DNA of 64,000 bases from Gemmatimonadota bacterium (GCA_028877215.1 JAPPFJ010000003.1:108395-172394), one strand, 5' to 3'; counted from the stretch's first letter, positions 43,077 through 52,629 are shown. The notes: generated by a model from the sequence alone, not told the origin. Made by a program: numbers and translations.

Positions 43077-44459
43077 TCAGCGCTCGATGTTGTAATACTT
43101 GATTTTCTTGTGGAGGTTTGTACGGTCAACGCCAAGCAATCCGGCGGCCCTTGTTACGTTCCAGCCGTTGTCCTTCAATGCACCTGAAATGTAAGCTTTC
43201 TCCACGGCTTCACGGACTTCCTGCAGGCTCTTGCCGGACTCGACGCCGGGCAGTGAGGGAGCGTCGCCGGGGGTGGCGCCGCCGCGGTCGGGTTCGGGTC
43301 CGTCCAGACCGGGCAGATGATGGACGCGGACCGTATCTTCCGCGACCATGATGGAAAGGCGCTCAATAAGGTTCTTGAGTTCCCTGATGTTTCCCGGCCA
43401 GTTGTAATTCTTAAGGACTTCCATCGCGTCCGGTGTGATTTCCTTCGGGCGGAAATCGTTCTCGTCGGCGTACCCCTTGAGAAAATGCTCCGAGAGCAGG
43501 GGTATGTCTTCCTTTCGATGCCTCAATGGCGGGGCCGTGATGGGCACGACATTGAGCCGGAAGTAGAGGTCCTCCCGGAAAGCGCCGTTCTCGACCTGCT
43601 GTTGCAGGTTCTTATTGGTCGCGGCGATGACCCGCACATCCACCTTCAGGGTTTTCGAGCCGCCAACACGTTCGAATTCCCCCTGTTCGAGGGCCCGCAG
43701 GACCTTGGCCTGGACGCTGAGGCTCATATCCCCGATTTCGTCCAGGAACAGCGTCCCGCCATCGGCCTGGAGGAACTTGCCGTCGCGGGTTTTCACAGAT
43801 CCCGTAAACGCGCCGCGGTCGCTGCCGAACAGTTCGCTTTCTATGAGCTCTTCCGGAATCGCGGCGCAGTTGACTTTGACGAACGGACCCTTGCCGCGCC
43901 GGCTGTTTCTGTGGATATCCCTGGCGACCAGTTCCTTGCCCGTGCCGCTCTCGCCCAGGATCAGGACACGTCCGTTGGTTGGCGCGACCTTTCCGATCTG
44001 TTCACGAACCGACGCGATGGCGCCGCTCTTGCCCACCATTTCGAATCGGGTCTCGAATTTCTGTCGCAAATTGCGATTTTCTTCGGTCAGCTCGACGCTC
44101 TCAAGAGCGTGTGAGAGCGTAAGCAATACTTTCTCCCGGGACAGCGGCTTTTCCAGGAAATCGTAGGCGCCCAGTTTCGTCGCCACAACCGCGTCGTGGA
44201 CCGTCCCGTGACCGGAGATCATGATAACGGCCAGGTTCGGGTCGTTCTGCCGGGCCGTTTTAAGGACTTCGATCCCGTTCGATCCCGGCAGGACGATGTC
44301 CAGCAAAACGACCTGCGGCGCCTCGGCCTTTATTGCGGCCAGAGCTTCCCTTCCGGAAGCCGCGCAGACGACCCGATAGCCTTCGGCGGTCAGGATCATC
44401 TCCAGGGTCCGGCGAATATTTCGTTCGTCGTCCACCACCAGAATGGTCGGTTCCGTCAT
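43077..44459 (-). CDS. NtrC/NtrX-family sigma-54 response regulator
   Basis: The 460-residue activator has a receiver domain with phospho-acceptor Asp54 (VVLLDIVLPG). An AAA+ domain follows with Walker A GESGTGKE near 169-176. A Fis-type HTH ends the protein (NVTRAAGLLGVDRTNLHKKIKYY). The sigma-54 contact loop reads GAFTGS (about 216-221) instead of the usual GAFTGA. It overlaps the kinase gene by 4 nt. The operon has a sigma-54 promoter, so positive autoregulation is likely. Confidence 0.92.
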   Translation of the reverse strand: MTEPTILVVDDERNIRRTLEMILTAEGYRVVCAASGREALAAIKAEAPQVVLLDIVLPGSNGIEVLKTARQNDPNLAVIMISGHGTVHDAVVATKLGAYDFLEKPLSREKVLLTLSHALESVELTEENRNLRQKFETRFEMVGKSGAIASVREQIGKVAPTNGRVLILGESGTGKELVARDIHRNSRRGKGPFVKVNCAAIPEELIESELFGSDRGAFTGSVKTRDGKFLQADGGTLFLDEIGDMSLSVQAKVLRALEQGEFERVGGSKTLKVDVRVIAATNKNLQQQVENGAFREDLYFRLNVVPITAPPLRHRKEDIPLLSEHFLKGYADENDFRPKEITPDAMEVLKNYNWPGNIRELKNLIERLSIMVAEDTVRVHHLPGLDGPEPDRGGATPGDAPSLPGVESGKSLQEVREAVEKAYISGALKDNGWNVTRAAGLLGVDRTNLHKKIKYYNIER

Positions 44460-45952
44460 GTCCTCTCCTCCGGCTGTCGGGCCCGTTCCCCGGGAACGGG
44501 CAGGGTAATCTCAAATTGCGCGCCGCCTTCGGGTGCGCTCACCGCGACGATCTGGCCTCCATGGCTCTCGATGATGCTGCGGACCTCGGCCAGCCCCATG
44601 CCCATTCCGCCATGTTTGGACGTCACGTGCGGCTGAAAGATGCGCTCCCGGTCCCCTTCGGAAATGCCGGGGCCCGTATCCACGACCAGGAGTTTGACCG
44701 AGTTCGGGTTGCTTACGGTCTGGATGACGATCCGGCCGTGTTGGCCGACGGCCTCAAGCCCGTTTTCGATCAGGTTGATCAGTACGCGGCGCATCTGTTC
44801 GCTGTCCAGGTCCAGATCGGGCGCCTCCGGCGTGAGTTCGAGCGCAATTCCGGCTTCGGGATAGAGCCGTACGATATCGGTGATCACGTCGTTCAGGCTG
44901 TGCCTTCCCAGGGAAAGTGAAGGCATCCGCGCGAAGTCGGCGAATTCCTGAACCAGTTTTCTCAGGCTTTCCACCTCTTCGGTGACGATTTCAGTGCAAT
45001 CCTGCACAAGCTTCCTGTAGGCGGGATCTTCGCCCGGATATTTGTCGCGGATCTGCTGGACCGTGAGTTGAATCGGCGTCAGCGGATTCTTGATTTCATG
45101 GGCGAGGCGCCGGGCGATCTCGCGCCAGGCGGCGATTTTTTCGGCCTCGAGACGCTGCTGGCGGTTCTGGGTCAGGTCTTCCGCCATCCGATTGAAGGAG
45201 CCGATCAGCAGCCCGATTTCGTCGTCCCGACCGGCAGGAATGCGGTAGTCCAGGTTGTCCCGGGCGAGTTCTCGTGTTCCCTTGACGAGTTCATCCAGCG
45301 GACGCGTGACGCCGAAGCCGATGCGCACACCCATCAGACAGGCAAGGAGAAGCAGTCCTATGGTCGCGACCAGGAAATAGAAGAAGAACTCACCCCTGAG
45401 GTCGCTTCCGATCATCCGCAGGTACTGATGGGCCTGCACCGCCTGTTCGACATTGTTGAGTTCGACCATGGGACTCGTGATGACGAGGGCCGAGACCGAT
45501 GGACCATCGTGGTCAACCGGCACGAACATCTCCAGAGACGCGTCGCGCTCACCGGCTTTGCGCACGACGGCGCTGGAGGCCGGCCTCTGCAGATTCAGAA
45601 ACGCGATTTCCGCGGTCTGCGCAAACCGGACCTGTGTGTCGCCCAGGCCGTGTCTGTCCAGCAAATCGCGAATTGGCTGCATGTCTCCAGTACGAACGGC
45701 TTCCTCCGGCAGCCGTGACCGGAAGAGGCGGTTTCCGATGTCGCTGAGCGACGCCTTGCGGCTTTCGTAATGATCTCTCGCCAGTTCGACCGCATCGTTC
45801 AAAGCCCGGCTCGTGCTTGCGCTGATGTTGTCCTGCAGCTGCAGGCCGGATTCCAGGAAGTGTTGGGCCAGCAGAGACAATGCCAGCGTCGTGCCCAGGG
45901 TAAGCGCGATCAGGGCGATAATGATGCGCCATCGCAAGGGTAGGGACCTCAT
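44456..45952 (-). CDS. NtrY-like membrane sensor histidine kinase
   Basis: The 498-residue kinase has two membrane helices, about 9-30 and 189-212, around a 160-residue periplasmic sensor. A HAMP domain (IGFGVTRPLDELVKGTRELA) follows, then phospho-acceptor His285 in RRLAHEIKNPLTPIQL and ATPase boxes NLIENGLEAV, DTGPGIS and GGMGMGLAEVRSI. It should phosphorylate the response regulator encoded 4 nt inside its 3' end. The sensed signal is not known; envelope stress is an inference from the Omp85 neighbours. Confidence 0.92.
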   Translation of the reverse strand: MRSLPLRWRIIIALIALTLGTTLALSLLAQHFLESGLQLQDNISASTSRALNDAVELARDHYESRKASLSDIGNRLFRSRLPEEAVRTGDMQPIRDLLDRHGLGDTQVRFAQTAEIAFLNLQRPASSAVVRKAGERDASLEMFVPVDHDGPSVSALVITSPMVELNNVEQAVQAHQYLRMIGSDLRGEFFFYFLVATIGLLLLACLMGVRIGFGVTRPLDELVKGTRELARDNLDYRIPAGRDDEIGLLIGSFNRMAEDLTQNRQQRLEAEKIAAWREIARRLAHEIKNPLTPIQLTVQQIRDKYPGEDPAYRKLVQDCTEIVTEEVESLRKLVQEFADFARMPSLSLGRHSLNDVITDIVRLYPEAGIALELTPEAPDLDLDSEQMRRVLINLIENGLEAVGQHGRIVIQTVSNPNSVKLLVVDTGPGISEGDRERIFQPHVTSKHGGMGMGLAEVRSIIESHGGQIVAVSAPEGGAQFEITLPVPGERARQPEERT

Positions 45953-46581
45953 TGCAGATCCTCCGCCGAGAATTGGCCGACTTCGATCCAGGGTGTCCGT
46001 TTCGTGGGCCGGTCCAGCGAGATGAAGAGCTCCAGCAGGCTTCCTTTCTGGAGGACATTGAGCCAGCGGCGTGAGCGCTGCTCCTGTTCAACGGAGATGG
46101 GCGTGACGCCAACGCGAAGGCGCAGCCTGAAGTCACTCCCGTCGGGAAGCGGCCCGAGCGTGAGGCCCTCGAGTATCGAGCAGAACGTCCTGACCGTATC
46201 GAAATGGGCAGTCTGCAGGGTGTCTAGGCGGCCGGTATTCCGCACCACCCGATACCTTCCCTCCCAGATGTCGTGGTCGAGCCGCATGCCGAGCGTGTAC
46301 TCCAGCGCTTTCGACTTGCGGTCCGAATCCAGCCGGAATTCCATGACCACCGAGGTGATGAGTCCGGATGCGATGGCATCCAGCGCACGCCGCGAGAAGA
46401 GAGAATCCAGTTCGACGTTCAGTTTGAGCGTGTCCGCTTGCAGGTAGACTTTCTTTGCGGCGACGGAAACGGCGACGTCGCGGGCGTCGGAACGCCCCTG
46501 GAATACCACAAAAAAAAAGAGGCAAGCGCAAATGCCGACAATTCGCCTGGACGCCTCCGCTTTGCCTCGAATGGTATGCAT
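45949..46581 (-). CDS. DUF4390 exported protein
   Basis: The product of 210 residues has a signal peptide (RRIVGICACLFFFVVFQGRSDA). A domain typical of DUF4390 follows: LNVELDSLFSRRALDAIASGLITSVVMEFRLD and GVTPISVEQEQRSRRWLNVL. Such genes commonly precede ntrYX-like pairs, and a role in signal input is plausible but unproven. The ATG at 46581 gives a proper signal peptide. A GTG at 46698 in the same frame, 5 nt after the upstream stop, would add 39 residues and hide it. Confidence 0.75.
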   Translation of the reverse strand: MHTIRGKAEASRRIVGICACLFFFVVFQGRSDARDVAVSVAAKKVYLQADTLKLNVELDSLFSRRALDAIASGLITSVVMEFRLDSDRKSKALEYTLGMRLDHDIWEGRYRVVRNTGRLDTLQTAHFDTVRTFCSILEGLTLGPLPDGSDFRLRLRVGVTPISVEQEQRSRRWLNVLQKGSLLELFISLDRPTKRTPWIEVGQFSAEDLQ

Positions 46582-46702
46582 TTCAGGAGATTGGTGAGTT
46601 TTCTTCGGTTGCGGCAACGGGGGCCGTGGTGAAAGAACCGCCGAATGGTGATGGTCCCGGGCCACAGGATCCGTCCGCGCTGCAATGGACGTTTCCACGG
46701 AC

Positions 46703-47992
46703 TCAAAGGCCCAGATTGATACCGCCGAACCTGTGGAATTTTACGATTAGCGTACCCCTTTTCAAACCGTAGCTGATGTCGACCCGGTTAAACAGCAGCG
46801 CGCCGATTCCATAAGTGCCGTTCGAATCCCTCCGGTGAAACGCCGCGACCGGTCTGCGTATCGCGGCCCATTCGGCAAAGCAGTAGAGCCTGCCGATCGG
46901 GCGGATTGCAATCGCATAGACGCCTTCGATGGAGACGAACTCCGTGCCGCCCTCGGGGCCGATCGCCCGCCTTTCAAATCCCCTGAGCTGATTCTCTCCA
47001 TCCAGGTAAAAACGTTCGAAAAATGGCGGCGACCCGAAGATCAGTCCCGCCCTTCCTCCCACGCTGAGGGTCTGTCCGGGGAGGGTGGCAAAATGGCGAT
47101 GTGCCTCCACCCTGGATCGGAGGTAGCTTGCGTTCGTGCCCAGCGCGCCGGGGGCGAAATCCAGCCGGAAGTTGAGATCGAATCCCGGCGCGCCGCCCCA
47201 GAACCTTGAGGCGGGCTGCCGGAAGAGTTCGATGCCGAAGGTGGAAATAGGCGTACGGCCGAGAGCCGAACTGACCTCTCGCGTAAATTCCGGGCCCGAG
47301 ATGTAGACCTTCGGCTCGTCGAAGTCGTTGATCCTGATCTGGTCGAGGGCGTATCGGACCACCAGGCGGAATTCCTCGCCAATGGGCTTTCCGAGGCCCA
47401 CCGCGCCGCCGATTCTGTCCTGGTCGTACAGGCCGCGCTTTTGGGGGTCGGAACTACGATACATGTCGCGGTCGGCCCTTGAGAAGAGGGCTTTCATATG
47501 TAGCGACGTGCAGCCGCTGGTAAGCCAGGGGTCGGTGTAGCTGAAACCGAAGTGCTGCAGGCGCTCGCCGTGCGAATACTCCACGCCCACGGTCTTGCCC
47601 TCTCCTCCGAGGTTGACGTGATAGGCGTCGGCGGCAAGCCCGAATCCGTCCAGTTCGGTGTATTCGAAGCTGACGCCGGCGTCGCCGAACCTTTTCTCGT
47701 CGACGTAGACGACCAGCACGGCCTTGCCCTGTTCCGTGCCGGGCTTCGGCGCGACGTGTACCGTGCGGAACAGGCGGGTACGGTAGAGTGACTCCCGGCT
47801 GGCATCCAGTCTTCCGGGCGTGAGCCGGTCACCCTTGTGGATCGGTAGCGAGCGAAGGATGATGTCCGCTTTTGTCTTGTGATTGCCCCGAACCTCGATT
47901 CGTTCGACCACGTATCCGGTGGCATCCTGGGCGTACAGCGAGGGTTTTGCAAACGCGAACAGGAGGGTGAGAAGGACAATCGTGCGCCACAT
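46703..47992 (-). CDS. Omp85-family outer-membrane protein with one POTRA domain
   Basis: The 429-residue protein has a signal peptide (RTIVLLTLLFAFAKPSLYAQ) and one POTRA domain at about 25-100 (YVVERIEVRGNHKTKADIILR, then SLYRTRLFRTVHV). A barrel follows that carries FERFYLDGENQLRGFERRAIG, the conserved inner-barrel motif. BamA has five POTRA domains, so this is a short relative, perhaps for one class of substrates. GGAGGT lies 7 nt before the ATG. It is first in the sigma-54-driven operon. Confidence 0.85.
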   Translation of the reverse strand: MWRTIVLLTLLFAFAKPSLYAQDATGYVVERIEVRGNHKTKADIILRSLPIHKGDRLTPGRLDASRESLYRTRLFRTVHVAPKPGTEQGKAVLVVYVDEKRFGDAGVSFEYTELDGFGLAADAYHVNLGGEGKTVGVEYSHGERLQHFGFSYTDPWLTSGCTSLHMKALFSRADRDMYRSSDPQKRGLYDQDRIGGAVGLGKPIGEEFRLVVRYALDQIRINDFDEPKVYISGPEFTREVSSALGRTPISTFGIELFRQPASRFWGGAPGFDLNFRLDFAPGALGTNASYLRSRVEAHRHFATLPGQTLSVGGRAGLIFGSPPFFERFYLDGENQLRGFERRAIGPEGGTEFVSIEGVYAIAIRPIGRLYCFAEWAAIRRPVAAFHRRDSNGTYGIGALLFNRVDISYGLKRGTLIVKFHRFGGINLGL

Positions 47993-48047
47993 TGTGCTGA
48001 CCTCCGCTGGAAGGCGTCGACCACATTCAGAGCGGTGAATCAGAGTG

Positions 48048-48063
48048 GGCAAAAACCGTACCA
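48048..48063 (-). promoter_or_regulatory. sigma-54 promoter of the Omp85-NtrYX-like operon
   Basis: On the minus strand TGGTACGGTTTTTGCC matches TGGCAC-N5-TTGCW, with GG and GC 10 bp apart. The start point near 48037 leaves a leader of about 45 nt carrying the ribosome site. Confidence 0.8.
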
Positions 48064-48144
48064 GTATGGCGTTTTGGACTCACAGAAAAATGATATTGAA
48101 AAACAAGTACTTACGCCGAAATCTTTCTCAGGCGGCTGGCCTGA

Positions 48145-48167
48145 ACCTGTGAAAGAATAACACAGAT
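48145..48167 (-). promoter_or_regulatory. candidate activator site upstream of the sigma-54 promoter
   Basis: ACCTGTG (48145-48151) and CACAGAT (48161-48167) form an inverted pair with 6 of 7 matches around 9 bp. It lies about 90 bp upstream of the promoter, a standard enhancer distance. Binding by the operon's own NtrX-like protein is inference. Confidence 0.4.
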
Positions 48168-48292
48168 GTGGTCATTTTGCAACAGGTTTGTGGTTTCCGG
48201 CGTACATTCGGAGATCGGGGAGGGCTGAGGGGATGACGCGGGTCCCAGGGCGTGGAATTCCGGCGATGAGAAAGCGGCTGTCCGCGTTCGGC

Positions 48293-49288
48293 CTAGAACG
48301 CCGATATCGGGGCGATGTCGACCATGGTGCGCAGGCCGGGCGGGGACCGGTGGATGACCGGAATCGCATTGGTAACGATCGAACACGTGGCCACGTCTCC
48401 GTTGATACCGCCTGCGACCGTAAGGTCGATTTCAGGGGTCCCGAAGACGCGGATGTGGTCTCTGGGTTGCGTTTCGCCCACGGTCGCGCGAAACACAAGC
48501 GTGAGGACCTCCCGCTTGTCCACAAAACCCCTTCCCGTCTGGTTCACGCCCGTGGCCCTGCCGGCCTGAATGGACCAGTCCGTTCCCCGCACGTCCGTTC
48601 GCGCGACGACCGGTTCCACGATGTCCTCGGTTCGTTCCAGGCGCCAGCCGAGTCTGGATGCCACCATATGCATGGATTGCGTCAATCCCACGTGGCGGAT
48701 CCGGCGGCTTCTGACGCGCTTCCGGAATGCTTCGACGGAGAGTCCCGCGCCGATCTTCTGACGGAAGGGGAGACGCCGCAGGGATGCGTCCTGGATGCGT
48801 TCGATCAGGATGGATTCCACGTTCCGGCATACGGCCGTCGTCGCCGCGGGCAGAAAATCCATCAGAAAGCCCGGATTCACGCCCGTGCCCAGCACGGACG
48901 CCCGGTTCGCCTTCGCGAGATCGTCGATGCGACGGGCGAGTTCCGGCTCCGCAACCCAGGGATACGCCAGTTCCTCGCAGGTTGAAACGACGTCCAGGCC
49001 GCCGTTCAGTACCTGTTCGAGCGTGGGGAGCAGCGCCTGGAGGTCGGACACCGTCGTGACAACGGCCACGTCTGCGTCTTTCATCATTGCGGCGTCCAGT
49101 GATCCCTCGACGGTGACGCCCAGGGGACGCTCCAGGTTGTACGCGGTCCCCAGATTCAGGCCGGCCTTTTCGGGGGCCACGTCGACGGCGCCGACAACCT
49201 GCAAATGGTCCTTTTCCGTGAGATAGGGACCGAGCATCTGGCCGAGCGGCCCGAGACCGATGTGCACAATGCGAATGGGACTCGACAT
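48293..49288 (-). CDS. DapB-like NAD(P)-dependent dehydrogenase (2,4-diaminopentanoate dehydrogenase type)
   Basis: The 331-residue protein has an N-terminal Rossmann fold (IRIVHIGLGPLGQ) and the dihydrodipicolinate-reductase-like pattern VVTTVSDLQALLPTLEQVLNGGLDVVSTCEELAYP, then VLGTGVNPGFLMD. The C-terminal half resembles amine or diaminopentanoate dehydrogenases more than true DapB. The substrate is uncertain. GGGAG lies 9 nt before the ATG at 49288, which starts at the Rossmann strand; the long upstream frame is basic and non-conserved in look. Confidence 0.72.
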   Translation of the reverse strand: MSSPIRIVHIGLGPLGQMLGPYLTEKDHLQVVGAVDVAPEKAGLNLGTAYNLERPLGVTVEGSLDAAMMKDADVAVVTTVSDLQALLPTLEQVLNGGLDVVSTCEELAYPWVAEPELARRIDDLAKANRASVLGTGVNPGFLMDFLPAATTAVCRNVESILIERIQDASLRRLPFRQKIGAGLSVEAFRKRVRSRRIRHVGLTQSMHMVASRLGWRLERTEDIVEPVVARTDVRGTDWSIQAGRATGVNQTGRGFVDKREVLTLVFRATVGETQPRDHIRVFGTPEIDLTVAGGINGDVATCSIVTNAIPVIHRSPPGLRTMVDIAPISAF

Positions 49289-49553
49289 GGGTATTGCTCC
49301 CTGTATGCTTTGCTGGGAAAAGTGCCTGCTGGAGGGTTGATTTACAGGCCGTCCGGCATCATGGCGCCAGCGGATCTCAGCGCGGAAAACCGGTTCGCGA
49401 CGTGGGCGTTTTCGCCGGGCTCGAAGAGCCGAATCGACCGGTGCCGGCCGGAACGATGTCGCCTCGTGACGGCGAAAAACAAGGTCTGATGAATATACGT
49501 TTCCGCGGGAATCGCGCCAAATGAAAAAGGTGATCAGTCCGTCCGGGAGACGG

Positions 49554-49582
49554 TTGACCGGAGGCCGTTTTGCGCTTACCTT
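49554..49582 (+). promoter_or_regulatory. possible promoter of the lut locus
   Basis: TTGACC at 49554-49559 and TACCTT at 49577-49582 are 17 bp apart; the -10 box is weak. Confidence 0.4.
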
Positions 49583-49633
49583 GATGGCGCCCGATTCGGG
49601 CAATTTCCACGTATCATTGAAAGGGACGGGGAT

Positions 49634-50212
49634 ATGGCGGAAGACGTGATCGAACGGTTCGTTTCAAAGTACGAAACGCTGTCAGGGCGCGCACACCTGG
49701 CGGACAGCGAGGAAGCGGCCGCAGAGGCGGTGCTCTCCGTCGTTCACGAGGCCGGGGGCAACCGGCTGGCGGCGGCCGAACTGCCGGATGCGCTGATGCA
49801 GGCGCTGGAGCGGCGGTGTGCGGTTGTGGGTGTCGACCTGTCGAAGCCGCCCTACGACGGCAGCGCGCTTCCCGGCGCCATCGACGCCGCCCACGTGGGG
49901 GTGTCCTGGGCGGAGTTCGCGGTGGCGGAGGCCGGCGCGCTTGTCGAATTCGCGACAAACGACGCGACACGCCTGGTATCCACGTTGCCGAGGATACATC
50001 TGGGAATCGTTCGCGCAGAGGAGATCCAGGAGTCCTTGATGGACGCCGGACCGCGGATCCGGGCGTTTATGGCGGCGCAGCCGGAGAATGCCACGGTAAC
50101 GTTCATATCCGGACCGAGCCGCACCGCGGATATCGAGATGCGGCTTACGCTGGGTGTGCACGGACCGGAGATGGCCCACGCGGTCATTCTGGGCCGGCAG
50201 AACACGAACTGA
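49634..50212 (+). CDS. lutC: LutC-type LUD-domain protein
   Basis: LutC works with LutA and LutB to oxidise L-lactate to pyruvate. The 192-residue protein has the LUD-domain signature GVSWAEFAVAEAGALVEFATNDATRLVSTLPRIHLGIV and the ending TVTFISGPSRTADIEMRLTLGVHGP, typical of LutC. GGGGAT directly precedes the ATG. The fused lutB-lutA gene follows 54 nt downstream. Confidence 0.88.
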   Translation: MAEDVIERFVSKYETLSGRAHLADSEEAAAEAVLSVVHEAGGNRLAAAELPDALMQALERRCAVVGVDLSKPPYDGSALPGAIDAAHVGVSWAEFAVAEAGALVEFATNDATRLVSTLPRIHLGIVRAEEIQESLMDAGPRIRAFMAAQPENATVTFISGPSRTADIEMRLTLGVHGPEMAHAVILGRQNTN

Positions 50213-50265
50213 AGTCCCGGTTTCGGAGAGACCGACACAATACCGGGCGGGAAAGGACAGGGACG

Positions 50266-52407
50266 ATGCTGAAGGGGCGGTATCAACGACTGGAAAAAAA
50301 GATCGATGGGGCGCTGAAAGAGCGGTCCAGCCGGACGGCTCTGTACCGCGCCATGAAACGCGGTCGGGACAGCCGGCACAAGGCGGTCGGCGCGCTGCCG
50401 GCAGGTGAGGGATTCCGAAAGACGGTTCGTTCCATCAAAGTCCGGTGTCTCGAGCAGCAGGACGAACTGGTGGACCGGTTTGCGACGAAGGTGCGGGAAC
50501 GCGGCGCCAGTGTATTCATGGCGAACGACGGCCCCGACGCGATTTCATACATTCTGGACATTGTGAAGAAACGCAGCGCCAGGACCGTGGCCAAGTCCAA
50601 GTCTCTCACGAGCGAGGAGATCGAAGTGAATCATCCGCTGGAAGAGGCTGGCGTGGATGTAATCGAGACGGACTTGGGCGAGTTGATCATCCAGAAGGTG
50701 AATGAAAAACCCTTTCACCTCGTCTTCCCCGCGGTGCACAAAACGGCGGTGGAGGTGGCGGAGATCTTCCGGGAGGTGACGCAGCAGGACGTGCCGCACG
50801 ACGTCGACGCCATCATGCGGATCGTGCGGAAATATCTGCGTCCGATTTTTCTGAATGCCGATATCGGGATGACCGGCGCCAACGTGGGGGTCGCCGAGAC
50901 CGGCGCGATCGTGATCGAGACGAACGAGGGCAACGCGCGCCTCGTGTCCAGCATTCCCGACGTGCATATTTGCATCATGGGGCGGGAGAAAATCGTGGAC
51001 ACCGTGGAGGATGCGTTGCAGATGATGCTGGCGCATCCCATCAGCGCGGTGGGTCAGCATCTGACGACGTACGTGACCATGATGGGGGGGAGGTCTCCGC
51101 TTGGCGTGGGTGACGGTAGGAGTCCGCGGGAGTCGCACATCATCGTACTCGACAACGGGCGAAGCCGGATGCGGGAAGATCCCCTGTTCAAGGATGCGTT
51201 GAATTGCATCCGCTGCGGCGCCTGTATGAATATCTGCCCCACCTACGGCGTGGTGGGCGGGCACACTTTTGGCTACATATATCCGGGGCCGATCGGGATC
51301 CCCTGGACGTCGGAAGTGCACGGACTCGATAAGGCCGCCGAATTCGCGCCGCTCTGTGTTTCCTGCGGCCTCTGCAAGGAGATCTGTCCGGCCGGAATCG
51401 ATATTCCCATGATGATCGCCGGCGTGAAGGACCGGGACGGGGAGCAGAACGGGCATCCCCGGGTGAACCGGATTCTGATGGCGGCGGAGGGGATGGCGAA
51501 GTTCGGCTGCGCCACGGCGCCCCTCTCCAACTGGATGATGAGGAACGGGTTGTTCCGGTGGGCGATGGAGGCGTTTACGGGTATCGACCGGAGACGGGCG
51601 TTACCCCCGTTCACGCGCCAGACGCTGCCGAAATGGTTCAGGAAACGGGGCGCGGTACAACGGTCGAAGGACCCGGTGCGCCGGGCGGTATTCTTCGCGG
51701 ATATATATGCGGCTTACAATGCGCCGGAACTGGGCCGGGCGGCGGTCGGGGCGCTGGAAGCTCTCGGATGCGAGGTCATTCTGCCCAGGCAGCGCGGCAG
51801 CGGCTATCCCTACATCGGCTACGGCGACCTGAAGCGGGCGGAGAAGCTGGCCGACGAGAACGTCCGCCTGATGACGCCCCACGTGGAGGCCGGTTACGAC
51901 GTGGTGGCCACGGAGCCGACGGCGGCCTATTGTCTCAAGGTGTCATACCCCAAGCTGCTCCACGGACGTTCGGATGCCGTGGCGGTGGCCGATCGGACGT
52001 ACGAACTGTTTGCTTACCTGGAAATGCTCGAAACGCTCGCCGTCGGCGGCGAAGAGACGAGCCTGTACAAGGGCCGCCGCTTCGGGTTCCACGTCTCGTG
52101 CCACCAGCGGCCCCTGGATGCAGGCCGGCAGGCGATGGACTATCTGAGACGCCGCGGCGCCGACGTCGAACTGGTTCAGACGGGCACCTGCTGCGGGATG
52201 GCGGGGACCTTCGGTATGAAGAAAGGAATGCTGGGATACGAACTCTCGCAGGCCGTGGGAGAACCGCTGTTCCAGGCCTTTCAGGAGGCGAACGTGGATA
52301 CCATCGTCACCGAAAGCAGCGTGTGCGCCATCCACCTGCGCGAGGGCACCGGCATCAAAGTCATCCATCCGCTGGAGTTGCTGATGGAACGTGGTGAGGC
52401 TGGATAA
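50266..52407 (+). CDS. fused LutB-LutA-like iron-sulfur oxidoreductase
   Basis: The 713-residue protein joins two subunits that are usually separate. Residues 1-300 form a LUD domain (GMTGANVGVAETGAIVIETNEGNARL). Two 4Fe-4S clusters follow, CIRCGACMNICP near 314 and CVSCGLCKEICP near 364. The C-terminal half is LutA/GlpC-like with two CCG-type domains. The second is intact (CHQR then GTCCGMAGTFG near 638-648). In the first the CCG is replaced by a Gly/Tyr-rich stretch. Hydroxyacid oxidation linked to the electron transport chain is expected. Confidence 0.87.
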   Translation: MLKGRYQRLEKKIDGALKERSSRTALYRAMKRGRDSRHKAVGALPAGEGFRKTVRSIKVRCLEQQDELVDRFATKVRERGASVFMANDGPDAISYILDIVKKRSARTVAKSKSLTSEEIEVNHPLEEAGVDVIETDLGELIIQKVNEKPFHLVFPAVHKTAVEVAEIFREVTQQDVPHDVDAIMRIVRKYLRPIFLNADIGMTGANVGVAETGAIVIETNEGNARLVSSIPDVHICIMGREKIVDTVEDALQMMLAHPISAVGQHLTTYVTMMGGRSPLGVGDGRSPRESHIIVLDNGRSRMREDPLFKDALNCIRCGACMNICPTYGVVGGHTFGYIYPGPIGIPWTSEVHGLDKAAEFAPLCVSCGLCKEICPAGIDIPMMIAGVKDRDGEQNGHPRVNRILMAAEGMAKFGCATAPLSNWMMRNGLFRWAMEAFTGIDRRRALPPFTRQTLPKWFRKRGAVQRSKDPVRRAVFFADIYAAYNAPELGRAAVGALEALGCEVILPRQRGSGYPYIGYGDLKRAEKLADENVRLMTPHVEAGYDVVATEPTAAYCLKVSYPKLLHGRSDAVAVADRTYELFAYLEMLETLAVGGEETSLYKGRRFGFHVSCHQRPLDAGRQAMDYLRRRGADVELVQTGTCCGMAGTFGMKKGMLGYELSQAVGEPLFQAFQEANVDTIVTESSVCAIHLREGTGIKVIHPLELLMERGEAG

Positions 52408-52629
52408 ACTTGACTCAATCTGGCGGACACCCATCTTCTTGTTGATTCGATGAGAAGAAGGGAGGTTCACCAGGCCCCAGCACCGCCCTCGCTATGGGCC
52501 TGTCTATCGGCACGAGTTTGTGGAATTGGTACAAGCAGGCCGCACGCTGGAGGTCCATTGTTCCGAGTCGACCCCTCAGCCTGTCGAGACCCCGGCGTAC
52601 CATTACACGAGTAGTCCGGAGATGTCGAA

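Noticed and set aside
41927..43135. Second long minus-strand frame over the D15-like gene
   Set aside because: Out of frame with the barrel gene, very Arg/Pro-rich, no signal peptide.
52480..52560. Possible sigma-54 promoter (GGCACGAGTTTG) before the TPR-GAF activator
   Set aside because: The invariant GC of the -12 box is replaced by GT at the right distance, so the match fails.
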